Notes: a model not told the origin generated them from the sequence alone. Counted from the stretch's first letter, positions 6,521 through 14,756 are shown. The stretch is 44,787 nucleotides of DNA from Virgibacillus aidingensis (GCF_010994035.1 NZ_WIXN01000027.1:1-44787), one strand, 5' to 3'. Translations and numbers: made by a program.

Positions 6521-7412
6521 TTTAACCGATCAGTATCAAGAAAGCCAAAATGGAACACTTGCACAAGCGCAATCCAGTAGAGAAATGGAGGAAGTGAAGG
6601 GTCAAATTTTCATGGCCCGTCAGTTTCCCAGAAATGTATTTCAATCAGAACAAAGGATTTTGGATAACTGTAAACGTCCGGATTTAGCACAAGCAGCAGT
6701 GTACAGCTACCCAAGGGGAGGCACTAAGGTAGAAGGTCCATCCATTAGATTAGCGGAAGTGTTAGCGCAAAACTGGGGAAACCTTGCTTTTGGTGTAAAA
6801 GAGTTAGAGCAACGTCCTGGGGAATCAGTTGCCATGGCATACGCATGGGATTTGGAAACAAACGTTAGACAAGAAAAAGTATTCACGGTACCGCATACAC
6901 GAAAAGCGAAAGGTAACATAAAAAAGCTTGAAGATCCACGTGATATTTATGAATTAGTTGCGAATAACGGAGCTAGGAGGTTACGCGCCTGCATTCTAGG
7001 AATCATTCCAGGTGACATCGTTGAAAAGGCGGTAGAGGAATGTAACCGGACCTTGCAAGGCAGTAACAAAGAACCACTAAAAGACCGGATTTCAAAAGCG
7101 TTAACAGCATTTAAAGACCAGTATCGAGTAACTCAAGAACAAATAGAAGAACGTATGGGATATAACGTTTCAGCTTTTACAGAGCGTGATTATGCAGATC
7201 TTATAAAGATATTCACATCGTTAAAGGATGGCATGAGCAAACCGGAAGACTGGTTCTCCAAGGAAGTGAAGACAAAGCAAGAATCAAAGCTTACAGAAGC
7301 CTTTAAAGAAGATAAGACCAAAGACACCAAGAAAGAAAGTAAGTCCGAAGAAAAGCCAAAAAAGGATGTGAAAGCTGATGCAAGCGGCCAAGAAGAACTC
7401 ACCTTCGAATAA
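6513..7412 (+). CDS. Probable phage recombination (ssDNA-annealing-type) protein
   Basis: 299 residues. ATG 6513 has GGAGG 9 bases upstream; the ATG at 6504 does not. The core (about 25-170) reads FMARQFPRN, YSYPRGGTKVEGPSIRLAEV and VANNGARRLRACILGIIPGD, a conserved phage family usually encoded just before an exonuclease. The C-terminus (260-299) is a Lys/Glu-rich tail ending in EELTFE, like the acidic tails of ssDNA-binding proteins. By analogy with Red beta/exo and RecT/YqaJ pairs I infer an annealing or recombination role; the family itself is not proven here. Confidence 0.62.
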   Translation: MNNLTDQYQESQNGTLAQAQSSREMEEVKGQIFMARQFPRNVFQSEQRILDNCKRPDLAQAAVYSYPRGGTKVEGPSIRLAEVLAQNWGNLAFGVKELEQRPGESVAMAYAWDLETNVRQEKVFTVPHTRKAKGNIKKLEDPRDIYELVANNGARRLRACILGIIPGDIVEKAVEECNRTLQGSNKEPLKDRISKALTAFKDQYRVTQEQIEERMGYNVSAFTERDYADLIKIFTSLKDGMSKPEDWFSKEVKTKQESKLTEAFKEDKTKDTKKESKSEEKPKKDVKADASGQEELTFE

Positions 7413-8346
7413 GCGGCAACAGATAAAAAGAATCATCCATTTGAACAATGAAGAATTTACTGTAAAAGAATTATCCAAAATGTACAACGTCAATCCAAAC
7501 ACGATATACAGTAGGTTGCGACGGAATCAACCGGCAATCACTCAAAACGAAATGAACAATCTGAACCAAACTAACTATTATTCATTAGGGATGGACAGGC
7601 GATATATGTCTGTCTCCCTCTTTAAGAAATTTGATAAATGTGAAGCTGACGCATTGGCCTACCTTAACGGCGAATATACCAGCTTTCCAAATGCCGCAAT
7701 GATGGTCGGAAACTATACACATGCTGCATTTGAGTCAGAAGAAGCATTTGCAACATTCCAGGAGAAGCATAACAGTGCGATCTTTAAGAAGCGCGGCGGC
7801 AAATATGCGGATTATGAGCAGGCAGACAGGATGATTGAAGCTCTTAAAAATGACAGTTTTGCAATGTTTGCCATGGAAGGTGAAAAAGAGCAAATCTATA
7901 CAGCAAATATCTTCGGTATCGATTGGAAAATGAAGGTTGACTCTATAAACCATAAACGTAAGCTATTCACGGATTTAAAGACTACCAGAGACATACATGC
8001 AAGGTCCTGGAGTGAGAAGTATGACGGCTGGGTATCTTTCATCGAAAAGTGGGATTACGTACTGCAAATGGCTATTTACAGGAAGATTATTGAGTATAAC
8101 ACAGGTGAAGCATATACGCCTTATATCGTGGCAGTCAGCAAGGAATCGATCCCGAACAAGGCAGTAATTTACTTCGATGAAAGCCGATTCGATTTTGAGT
8201 ATGAGTATGTAGAAATGAAACTGGAACGGATAAGTGAAGTGAGGTCCGGTGAAGCAGATCCAGTAGCTTGCGGGAAATGTGACTACTGTAAATCTACTAA
8301 GAAGTTAAACGCCCCGGTCGAGGTTGGCGAACTGATTTATGTATAA
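7378..8346 (+). CDS. PD-(D/E)XK (RecB/Cas4-like) nuclease with N-terminal HTH
   Basis: 322 residues, overlapping the previous gene by 35 bases. N-terminus (about 20-50) is an HTH-like segment FTVKELSKMYNVNPNTIYSR. The nuclease core shows GNYTHAAFE, then a metal-binding Asp in MKVDSI, FTDLKTTRD (D-x-K type catalytic pair) and QMAIYRKI, as in phage exonucleases of the YqaJ/DUF3799 type. A C-terminal CGKCDYC cluster may bind zinc or iron-sulphur. Likely the 5'-3' exonuclease partner of the upstream annealing protein. Confidence 0.8.
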   Translation: MQAAKKNSPSNKRQQIKRIIHLNNEEFTVKELSKMYNVNPNTIYSRLRRNQPAITQNEMNNLNQTNYYSLGMDRRYMSVSLFKKFDKCEADALAYLNGEYTSFPNAAMMVGNYTHAAFESEEAFATFQEKHNSAIFKKRGGKYADYEQADRMIEALKNDSFAMFAMEGEKEQIYTANIFGIDWKMKVDSINHKRKLFTDLKTTRDIHARSWSEKYDGWVSFIEKWDYVLQMAIYRKIIEYNTGEAYTPYIVAVSKESIPNKAVIYFDESRFDFEYEYVEMKLERISEVRSGEADPVACGKCDYCKSTKKLNAPVEVGELIYV

Positions 8347-8503
8347 CAAGACTAACGTTCTGCTCCCAGGGTGGATCTGGGAGCAAGCAAAAGACCAGGA
8401 AGAGTTAAAGCAGCTTGTTTTAGAATACATGAAACGGTATCCCGGATATAGAACTTTGAAGGTTAAAGGTAAATTTGCGGTTTGTGAGATTGATAGACAC
8501 TAG
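8339..8503 (+). CDS. Small phage protein, unknown
   Basis: 54 residues, starting MYNKTNVLLPGWIWEQAKDQ, overlapping the nuclease stop by 8 bases. Composition looks coding (GYRTLKVKGKFAVCEIDRH at the end). Not recognised. Confidence 0.6.
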   Translation: MYNKTNVLLPGWIWEQAKDQEELKQLVLEYMKRYPGYRTLKVKGKFAVCEIDRH

Positions 8504-8520
8504 AGGTTGGGGGCATTGAA

Positions 8521-9363
8521 ATGAAAGGTTTTATAAGCTTGCACAGAAAATTAATGGACAATCCAATATGGTCAGACCCCAATTACTTAAAGTTATGGAT
8601 TTATTGTTTATTTGAAGCTTCACATAAAGACAGGGAACAACTGGTTGGTAATAAAATAGTTTCCTTGAAAAGAGGGCAATTTGTGACCGGGAGATTTTCG
8701 TTAGCAGAGGAAATGAATAAGGGTGTAAAACCGAAACAACGATTAAATGAAAGAACTTGGTGGCGACACTTAAACAACTTTGAACAGTGGGGCATGTTGA
8801 CCATCAAAAGTACCAATAAATATTCGGTTGTAACCATTGATAACTACGATGTTTACCAAAATGTATTCAGTGACAATGCCCATAAAACTGACCATCAATT
8901 GTCCAACAAAAGTCCAACAACTGACCAACAAATGTCCACAAACAATAATGTTAATAATGTTAATAATGTAATAAACGCTACTACCGATAGCGCGCCGGAA
9001 GAAAATCACCAAAAGATTTTAAATCGCTATATGGAATTGAAAGGGCATTTCATGTTTAGTCCAAAAGACGAAACTGCAGCTAAAGAAATAGAGCAATCTG
9101 GTATACCGCCTGATAAAGCAATTGAATTTTTAGAAGAGCGTTTCAGAACATTTCAACCTAAACATTCCAGAGACAAGATAAATTCTTTAGATTACTGCGT
9201 TGGTTTTATATTGGACCGTTACCACGAAGAAAAGGAAGGTGAGTCTAATGGCAGCAGGGTTCACGGATCTGGGTTCAGCAATGCAACAGGTACTGGAAAG
9301 GGCACAAGCTATGAGCAAGCAATACGAGAGCTCGAAGCCGCAGAACGAGCCTTCGGACGCTGA
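8521..9363 (+). CDS. Phage replication initiator (DnaD/replisome-organiser-like)
   Basis: 280 residues. N-terminal winged-helix region (about 1-115): GFISLHRKLMDNPIWSDPNY and NERTWWRHLNNFEQWGMLTI are typical of Gram-positive phage replication initiators. A low-complexity Asn/Thr linker (about 120-160) is followed by a small C-terminal helical domain and a Gly/Ser tail. It would bind the origin and recruit the helicase loader encoded next, whose gene overlaps by 116 bases. The linker DNA contains ordered repeats that look like the origin itself (8890-8970), as in lambda O. Confidence 0.82.
   Translation: MKGFISLHRKLMDNPIWSDPNYLKLWIYCLFEASHKDREQLVGNKIVSLKRGQFVTGRFSLAEEMNKGVKPKQRLNERTWWRHLNNFEQWGMLTIKSTNKYSVVTIDNYDVYQNVFSDNAHKTDHQLSNKSPTTDQQMSTNNNVNNVNNVINATTDSAPEENHQKILNRYMELKGHFMFSPKDETAAKEIEQSGIPPDKAIEFLEERFRTFQPKHSRDKINSLDYCVGFILDRYHEEKEGESNGSRVHGSGFSNATGTGKGTSYEQAIRELEAAERAFGR
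8890..8970 (+). other. Candidate phage replication origin: 11-bp iterons plus AT-rich repeats
   Basis: Five imperfect repeats G(A/T)CCA(A/T)CAA start at 8890, 8901, 8912, 8923 and 8934 (the last one GTCCACAAA), an exact 11-base period or one helical turn. They are followed by three tandem 9-base repeats AATAATGTT (8944, 8953) and AATAATGTA (8962), giving an AT-rich block. Eleven is not a multiple of three, so the repeats are kept in DNA, not in protein. Iterons next to an AT-rich unwinding region inside an initiator gene is the lambda-type origin layout. Confidence 0.65.
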
Positions 9364-10204
9364 GTGCAAAGCATGTAATGATACCGGTTTTTTGATTGAA
9401 AAAGCGGAACAAGAACAGTACAACGGCGAAATTATTATTAAAGATTTAGGAAGGCCATGCCATTGCATGAAACAAAAAAGCCTTAAAAACAGATTTAAAA
9501 ACGCTCTAATTCCTGAAGAGTTCAAGGATGCCAGGTTTGATAATTACAAGACCGAAAGTGATGTGCAACAAACGCTTTTACATGCAACACAAGAATACCT
9601 TAAAGAATTCCCGAGCATTATCAAAGATAAACCGGAGCATAACAGCTTAGGGTTCCTGGCGGTATTTGGTGAAAGTAGGATTAGATCATTGTCTGGAGAG
9701 GCGAAATACAAAGCAAAGCAAGATCATAACAATTTTGGCCTTGGGAAAACGCACCTGCAGATGGCAGCCGCCAAATGGATATTAAATCGGATCCGCGTAC
9801 GTGACGAGATTGCTCCAGGACAATATTCCAAGTTCGACAGGGGAGCAAGAGTCTTATGTGTATCGGACATTACTTTCATGGACGATTTAACAAATGCGCG
9901 TATGGCAGGTGATGGCGGAGAAACGCTGAGTAAGCTATTGGAAAGTGCGATCGCTGCTGATGTACTGGTTTGGGATGATCTGGGCAAAGCCAAATGGTCG
10001 GAATCAAAAGAGGGCCTGTACTACCAAATCATCAATGAGCGATATTTGCATAAGCGGCCAATTCTATTCAGCTCCAATGAGGATGCCGGAACATTGAGCG
10101 ACAAAATTGGTTATGCGGCTTCCAGTAGACTGCTAGGAATGTGCGGAGATAGATTGTACCGGGTTGAAGGAGACGATTATAGATTGCGAAAGGAGAGGTT
10201 TTAA
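9248..10204 (+). CDS. DnaC/IstB-like AAA+ helicase loader
   Basis: 318 residues from ATG 9248 (GGAAGGTGA upstream). N-terminal zinc module CKAC (40-43) and CHC (71-73), then an AAA+ ATPase: Walker A-like FGLGKTHL (about 163-170), Walker B VLVWDDLG, and a sensor-1 segment ILFSSNED. It loads the replicative helicase at the origin with the initiator at 8521-9363. Odd feature: between the strand GFLAVFG and the GLGKTH loop lies an extra Lys/Arg-rich stretch of about 20 residues, and the first P-loop Gly is Asn. Confidence 0.87.
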   Translation: MAAGFTDLGSAMQQVLERAQAMSKQYESSKPQNEPSDAECKACNDTGFLIEKAEQEQYNGEIIIKDLGRPCHCMKQKSLKNRFKNALIPEEFKDARFDNYKTESDVQQTLLHATQEYLKEFPSIIKDKPEHNSLGFLAVFGESRIRSLSGEAKYKAKQDHNNFGLGKTHLQMAAAKWILNRIRVRDEIAPGQYSKFDRGARVLCVSDITFMDDLTNARMAGDGGETLSKLLESAIAADVLVWDDLGKAKWSESKEGLYYQIINERYLHKRPILFSSNEDAGTLSDKIGYAASSRLLGMCGDRLYRVEGDDYRLRKERF

Positions 10205-10380
10205 TGGGAGCATGCACCAGATGCGGCAGAAAGCTAAAAGACAGGAAAAGCATTGACCGTGAATTTGGTCCGGTTTGCTATAAGAAATATTTGAAAGAGC
10301 AAGAGCAAGAGGAAGTGGGATTGGCGGAGAACCAGATGGAAATTGATGAATTGGAGGGGGAGAATCATGAGAACAATTAA
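10204..10380 (+). CDS. Small zinc-ribbon protein (DUF6011-like)
   Basis: 58 residues. Its ATG overlaps the helicase-loader stop, with AAAGGAGAGG upstream. CTRCGRKLKD then FGPVCYKK is the pattern of small phage zinc-binding proteins, followed by a Glu/Gln-rich helix. It overlaps the YopX-like gene by 14 bases. Confidence 0.65.
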   Translation: MGACTRCGRKLKDRKSIDREFGPVCYKKYLKEQEQEEVGLAENQMEIDELEGENHENN

Positions 10381-10849
10381 ATTCAGGGGAAAAACTTTAG
10401 AAGATGCTGGATTAAGAAAAGCAGGGGAATGGGCGTACGGCGGTTACTTTGTTGACTATTGCTATGGTGGATGTTCTGAAGGTAAGCATCATATTGTGGA
10501 GTGGAACTCTACAGGAATGGGATATTTTGCGCACACTCTTGTTGAAAAAGAGTCAGTAGGTCAATTTACGGGTTTAAAAGATAAGCATGGCAAGGAGATT
10601 TATGAAGGGGATCTTGTTAAAACTCATGACCAAAACAACGTTATTGAATACCGACATGGTTCATTCATGATTATAGGTCTACATGAGGATAAATACGAGA
10701 GAACTTATTCTCGGTTTTATCATTATCTGATTGATTCTACTATACCGCATGTGGAAGTTAGTAGGTTTGATGGAGTCACCACTACTTTAGAAGTCATCGG
10801 AAATCGATTTGAAAACCCCGAACTGTTAGAAGGTGAATCGCATGTTTGA
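10367..10849 (+). CDS. YopX-family phage protein
   Basis: 160 residues from ATG 10367 after GGAGGGGGAG. The N-terminus MRTIKFRGK, the central QFTGLKDKHGKEIYEGDLVK and the C-terminal FDGVTTTLEVIGNRFENPEL are the hallmarks of the YopX family (SPbeta YopX). Biochemical role is unknown; the family is common in early operons of Gram-positive phages. Confidence 0.92.
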   Translation: MRTIKFRGKTLEDAGLRKAGEWAYGGYFVDYCYGGCSEGKHHIVEWNSTGMGYFAHTLVEKESVGQFTGLKDKHGKEIYEGDLVKTHDQNNVIEYRHGSFMIIGLHEDKYERTYSRFYHYLIDSTIPHVEVSRFDGVTTTLEVIGNRFENPELLEGESHV

Positions 10850-11174
10850 TACAACAGAATGTCCTTATTGTGAATATGAAAACGATATGTCCGATGCTCT
10901 AAGTGACGGATTATCAAGCGACAACACATTCGATTGGGAGTGTGAAAATTGTGAGGAGGAATTCGAGGTTTTCGTTGAATTCGACCCAGTGTATTATCCA
11001 TCGAAAATAGTTTATGAGAAATGTCAAAAGTGCGGAACTACAACTAGAGATATATGTGAGAAAGGGCGTATTTTCCCATACCCGGCGCATTATAAAGAAA
11101 CGAAGATTTGCAGACCTTGCTTTCATAAAGGCTATTTAGAGGAACTTGAAATGGAGGAAAAATCCCATGTGTAA
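10842..11174 (+). CDS. Multi-zinc-ribbon phage protein
   Basis: 110 residues, ATG 10842 after AAGGTGA. Four Cys pairs: CPYC (about 7-10), CENC, CQKC and, near the end, CRPC with an intervening ICEKG, suggesting two zinc ribbons. Very acidic between them. Could bind nucleic acid or protein; no named family. Confidence 0.7.
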   Translation: MFDTTECPYCEYENDMSDALSDGLSSDNTFDWECENCEEEFEVFVEFDPVYYPSKIVYEKCQKCGTTTRDICEKGRIFPYPAHYKETKICRPCFHKGYLEELEMEEKSHV

Positions 11175-11325
11175 AACCTGCAACGGAACGGGCGGCCTAA
11201 CGATAGACAACGGCTACTACCTGCAATTCGAGCCCTGCCCGGACAGCGATTGTGACTTTGTCCGGGATGACAGTGACTTAGAAAAGCTAAAAGAGGCAGT
11301 GGGAATGGAGGCTGCCCCTATATGA
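11167..11325 (+). CDS. Small CxxCxGxG zinc-finger protein
   Basis: 52 residues, starting MCKTCNGTGG, a DnaJ-type CxxCxGxG half, with a second pair CPDSDC about 20 residues later. Overlaps neighbours on both sides. Likely binds one zinc; role unknown. Confidence 0.62.
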   Translation: MCKTCNGTGGLTIDNGYYLQFEPCPDSDCDFVRDDSDLEKLKEAVGMEAAPI

Positions 11326-11702
11326 ACACAGCATCTAATACAACGCCAATGCTTCCACTCACAGGAAACCATGAATTTATCCTGGAGGATTTGGAGCCGG
11401 CTTTTCCAAAAGGTCAAGTCGCTCAAATAACTAGAGATTGGCACGCAGGCATGGACATATATTTTATCGCTAAAAAATATAAAAGGGATCCGGATGAAAT
11501 CTTTTTAGCTTTGTTCGATCAAGCAAGAAAGGGAAAAATAAAACGGCCATATGCTTATCAGAGAAAAGAACCAACCAAAGTAGAAAAAGGAACTAAACAA
11601 GCAGCTGTCATTGAAGTAAAGAAATTGAAAAAGGGAGAGCCCAGCGTTATTGAAATAGGCGGTAGAAGGTTCGTTTATGAGCCTGAGACCAAGCGGAAAT
11701 GA
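11322..11702 (+). CDS. Hypothetical phage protein, HTH-like
   Basis: 126 residues. The middle (about 35-70: WHAGMDIYFIAKKYKRDPDE) looks like an HTH used by sigma-like or resolvase proteins. A basic linker and a short beta segment (IEIGGRRFVYEP) finish it. Start overlaps the previous stop. Function not assigned. Confidence 0.62.
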   Translation: MNTASNTTPMLPLTGNHEFILEDLEPAFPKGQVAQITRDWHAGMDIYFIAKKYKRDPDEIFLALFDQARKGKIKRPYAYQRKEPTKVEKGTKQAAVIEVKKLKKGEPSVIEIGGRRFVYEPETKRK

Positions 11703-11711
11703 GGGGATGTA

Positions 11712-11900
11712 ATGCAACAACTATCCATTTTTGGCGGCGAACTCCCCGAACCGGGCGATAGCTTAGAAACTCCAAACGGAAAAATAAAGGTTATCGGCTA
11801 TCGGACTACCTGGGGAGGACAAGAACTCATTTTGTGGGAGGAAAAAGGGTTTTTGAAAGGTTGTCCGCCGGATGAATTTATGAGAGGGGAATTTGAATGA
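11712..11900 (+). CDS. Small phage protein, unknown
   Basis: 62 residues; start MQQLSIFGGELPEPGDSLET, with GGGATGTA upstream. Resembles small beta-rich domains (KIKVIGYRTTWGGQELILWE). No family recognised. Overlaps the next gene by 4 bases. Confidence 0.6.
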   Translation: MQQLSIFGGELPEPGDSLETPNGKIKVIGYRTTWGGQELILWEEKGFLKGCPPDEFMRGEFE

Positions 11901-12184
11901 GTGTATGGGTGCATGAAAGGAAAGAAGTTCACGAAACAGCGGTAAGCAAGGTCCTTTTAAACCTTATGCTTTATGATGAAAACTTTAGAAGGATAAGGAA
12001 ACGGGATAAAGCATGCAAGCTTTGCAGAAAACCATTTAAAAATATGGATTCTTTGCATGTGGGGTTCACTGACAAAGGCAATAAGTTGATGTGCTGGACA
12101 TGTGCTGATAAAGCTATCGAACACGGAGTTGAGTGCTTCGATTATCTCAAAAAAAGATGGATAAATAAAGGAGAATCGGAATGA
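11897..12184 (+). CDS. Zinc-finger phage protein
   Basis: 95 residues with CKLCRKPF (about 40) and CWTCADKA (about 68), separated by a loop containing His, as in four-Cys zinc fingers. Starts in the stop of the previous gene (ATGA). Part of the run of small Cys-pair proteins in this segment. Confidence 0.68.
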   Translation: MSVWVHERKEVHETAVSKVLLNLMLYDENFRRIRKRDKACKLCRKPFKNMDSLHVGFTDKGNKLMCWTCADKAIEHGVECFDYLKKRWINKGESE

Positions 12185-12342
12185 GACCAATCAGAGCACA
12201 CGATATGCAGGAAGACATCATGATCAATCACATCGTAGAGGAATTAAATAACAGATTTAATTATCACGATACGGAAGGCAAGTCACTCAGGGAACTTAAA
12301 TACAAACTTGCAGCATTTAGAGCAATGGAAGTGGAGGCGTAA
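12181..12342 (+). CDS. Small phage protein, unknown
   Basis: 53 residues; ATG overlaps the upstream stop, with AAAGGAGAATCGG before it. Pattern GKSLRELKYKLAAFRAMEVEA is amphipathic helix. Faintly like Fbp-type proteins; left as unknown. Confidence 0.55.
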   Translation: MRPIRAHDMQEDIMINHIVEELNNRFNYHDTEGKSLRELKYKLAAFRAMEVEA

Positions 12343-12350
12343 AGCAGGGG

Positions 12351-13025
12351 GTGAGAGTCATCAAAAAGATAAATGGGGAATTATTGAGCGAGGAAGAATG
12401 CTATAGAAAACATAAAAGATTAATTCCTTTAGCACTTAGAACATCGCTCCCAGTCGCACGAAACGCGGGATTGGATCCGGATGATTTAATAAGCGAGGGC
12501 AATATAGCACTTATCAAGTCTTACAGAAATTTTGACGACAGCAAGGGATATAAATTTTCAACCTATGCTGTGAAGAATATCAGGCTCCAGGGATTAAAAT
12601 TCTTACGTGATCATTCAAAAACTGTTAAGCATCCCCGCCGCGCATTGGAGCTTGCAAATAAAATCAATTCAGCTGACTATGAAGAACTATCAAAAAAGGA
12701 AATAGCTGAAAAGCTCAATGTGTCGGTAAAGAATGTGCAGTTAGCTTTCTCCAGTATGATGCAAGAAGAATCTTTGCAAAAGGTAGTATCAGATGAAAAT
12801 GAAAAGATGACTTTGCTTGATCAGATGGGAATGAGAGCAGATTATACGGAAGTTTATGTCAATGATTTTATAGCAAGCCTGGAGCCTGTTGAACAGAATA
12901 TAGTAAAAATGCGCTTGGAAGATAACACTCAATCGGAGATCGGGCAAAAAATGGGATATACCCAGCCGCATATAGGTCGGCTGAATAAGAGGATCGGGGA
13001 AAAGTATTTGAAGTATGTGATGTGA
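12351..13025 (+). CDS. Phage-encoded sigma-70-family sigma factor
   Basis: 224 residues from GTG 12351 (start uncertain: AGGGG touches it and GGAGG is 13 bases away). Region 2 is clear: DPDDLISEGNIALIKSYRNF then GYKFSTYAVKNIRLQ; region 3 has KEIAEKLNVSVKNVQ; region 4 has VEQNIVKMRLEDNTQSEIGQ and YTQPHIGRLNKRI. Domain order matches the SigB/SigF/SigK-size group. It likely directs host RNA polymerase to a subset of phage promoters, probably late ones; a candidate target with SigB-like boxes is at 17408-17433. Confidence 0.88.
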   Translation: MRVIKKINGELLSEEECYRKHKRLIPLALRTSLPVARNAGLDPDDLISEGNIALIKSYRNFDDSKGYKFSTYAVKNIRLQGLKFLRDHSKTVKHPRRALELANKINSADYEELSKKEIAEKLNVSVKNVQLAFSSMMQEESLQKVVSDENEKMTLLDQMGMRADYTEVYVNDFIASLEPVEQNIVKMRLEDNTQSEIGQKMGYTQPHIGRLNKRIGEKYLKYVM

Positions 13026-13058
13026 AGTGGAAACAAAATTTGGAGCAAGGTGAAGGAA

Positions 13059-13328
13059 ATGGAAAACAGATTGTTCATACATGCTTACAACAAAGGTGAG
13101 AACATCAATTTTTATAAAGGTTATTACAACGGAACTGAATTTGTTCCAAAAATAGGTTCCTGTAAGTCTATAGATGAATTACTCCAATTAGATTACGTTC
13201 AATTTTATGGGGATGACGGATTGACATTGCACATTGGTCACAAAATGCATAAAAAAAATCTGGAGGACAAGATGAAACGTGAATATATAAAAACTTTTGG
13301 AGACGTAGAACAAACTAAATTATTCTAA
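13059..13328 (+). CDS. Hypothetical phage protein
   Basis: 89 residues, starting MENRLFIHAYNKGENINFYK; ATG 13059 has AAGGTG 6 bases upstream, while GTG 13050 is the longer alternative. Looks like a small beta domain followed by a basic tail. No family known to me. Confidence 0.57.
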   Translation: MENRLFIHAYNKGENINFYKGYYNGTEFVPKIGSCKSIDELLQLDYVQFYGDDGLTLHIGHKMHKKNLEDKMKREYIKTFGDVEQTKLF

Positions 13329-13370
13329 AGTCTAATTTCTGATTAAGAACCGACACAAGGAGAGGAAACA

Positions 13371-14024
13371 ATGAACCTACAAAAACTAATAGACAAGCAG
13401 GGTGAGCTTTTGAATTTCATTCTGCAGGAAAAGAATTTAAATGAACAGGATGTAGTTAAAGACACATTCCTGGCATTGCAAGTAGAACTGGGAGAATTTG
13501 CGAATGAGGGTCGCTGGTTTAAGTATTGGAGTGAGGACCAAAGTCCAAAAACATCTATAAGTCTAGGCGACTGTATTCACTGTAATGGTAAAGGATTTAA
13601 TGGCTTAGACGAGTGTACACAATGCAATGGTAAACGAAAAACAATTAATAACCCACTCCTAGAAGAATACGTTGACGGAATGCATTTCTTCCTGCAAGTA
13701 GCAATCCTCAACAAATGGGAAGATGCACTATTTATCTTTGAAGAGCAGCTGGACCCTAATGAATTTGATGGAAAATTGACGGAATGGTTACTAGAAACGC
13801 TTTACTTTATCAATAAGTCATATTTTGAAAATCCTACTGATGAACAGAACGAAAAATGGATAAAAGCATTTGGTTTCCCGGAAAGCCAGTACCATTTTAG
13901 AACAGCGTGGATATTATTCCTAAATATCGGGATTAACGGTTTCGGCTTTACGTATGAGGATATAGAGAATGCTTACATGGATAAGAACAAAATTAACCAT
14001 GAACGTCAGGAGGCGGGTTACTAA
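13371..14024 (+). CDS. Dimeric all-alpha dUTPase with a zinc-finger-like insert
   Basis: 217 residues. Family features: LQVELGEFANEGRWFKYW (Glu 39 and 42, metal ligands), LLEEYVDGMHFFL (Glu 99, Asp 102) and a C-terminal AYMDKNKINHERQEAGY. It converts dUTP to dUMP, keeping uracil out of phage DNA. Between the two halves of the active site, residues 60-92 insert a CIHCNGKGF...CTQCNGK module (Cys 68, 71, 82, 85), a DnaJ-like zinc motif not part of the standard fold. Confidence 0.9.
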   Translation: MNLQKLIDKQGELLNFILQEKNLNEQDVVKDTFLALQVELGEFANEGRWFKYWSEDQSPKTSISLGDCIHCNGKGFNGLDECTQCNGKRKTINNPLLEEYVDGMHFFLQVAILNKWEDALFIFEEQLDPNEFDGKLTEWLLETLYFINKSYFENPTDEQNEKWIKAFGFPESQYHFRTAWILFLNIGINGFGFTYEDIENAYMDKNKINHERQEAGY

Positions 14025-14221
14025 TGGTCGATATCGCCGAAAAACAGCGGCAAAGAAGAATCAACGATCGTAAAGTAGAGTTGATAAATGAATTATATAG
14101 GCTTGGAGTCTACGAAACTAGAGACGGAAGAAAAGTAGAGGATTTAAGTCTTTTCACCTTGGAACATGTCCACATTACCGAAGAATGTCGTGCAGCAAAA
14201 GCATACGGTGAATGCCGATGA
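14024..14221 (+). CDS. Fur-regulated-basic-protein-like small protein
   Basis: 65 residues; ATG overlaps the dUTPase stop. KVELINELYRLGVYETRDGR followed by DLSLFTLEHVH matches the pattern of Bacillus FbpA/B-like proteins (L..LG.Y...DGR...L.L..LE). Role in the phage is unknown. Confidence 0.55.
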   Translation: MVDIAEKQRQRRINDRKVELINELYRLGVYETRDGRKVEDLSLFTLEHVHITEECRAAKAYGECR

Positions 14222-14745
14222 CAATTTACACAGGCAAGCGCGGACAAGCGTTTGAATACACATTGGATTACACTAACAAGCTTTATGAAAACCAGGGAAG
14301 GGCGCTCATAAACAAGCGTCCTACTCCCATGAAGATCATAGGTAAAACAAGAGGGAAACAGCATATATGCGTTTTTGATAAGAAATCAACAGTGGATTAT
14401 GACGGAATATATGCCGGGTGTGCAATCACTTTTGAAGCCAAAACAACCGAAAAAAAGAGCTTTCCTCTTTCCATGTTAACCGAACACCAGGTCAAATATC
14501 TGAATGAAGCAGAAAAACAAAGAGCCATATCATTCGTAATCGTCGAAATGAGGGCGCTGAGAGACGTTTTCCTTGTTCCGAATAATATGGTTCAGAAGTA
14601 TATAAGAAAAGCTGAACATGGCGGCAGGAAATCAATTCCTATGGATGATTTGGAGATTTATGCATTCATGGTCGAGTCAAAGAATGGTGTTCCATTAGAT
14701 TATTTGTCAGCAGTCGATAGATTGATAGCTGCAGAAACAGCTTAG
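14218..14745 (+). CDS. recU: RecU-type Holliday-junction resolvase
   Basis: 175 residues from ATG 14218 (overlaps the previous stop as ATGA; GGTGA 6 bases upstream). Motifs: GKRGQAFE at the N-terminus, STVDYDGIY (catalytic Asp), FEAKTT (Glu-x-Lys) and the conserved LTEHQVKYL. RecU cuts four-way junctions from recombination-dependent replication and prepares DNA for packaging. Fits with the recombination pair at 6513-8346. Confidence 0.94.
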   Translation: MTIYTGKRGQAFEYTLDYTNKLYENQGRALINKRPTPMKIIGKTRGKQHICVFDKKSTVDYDGIYAGCAITFEAKTTEKKSFPLSMLTEHQVKYLNEAEKQRAISFVIVEMRALRDVFLVPNNMVQKYIRKAEHGGRKSIPMDDLEIYAFMVESKNGVPLDYLSAVDRLIAAETA

Positions 14746-14756
14746 GAGTGATCTGC

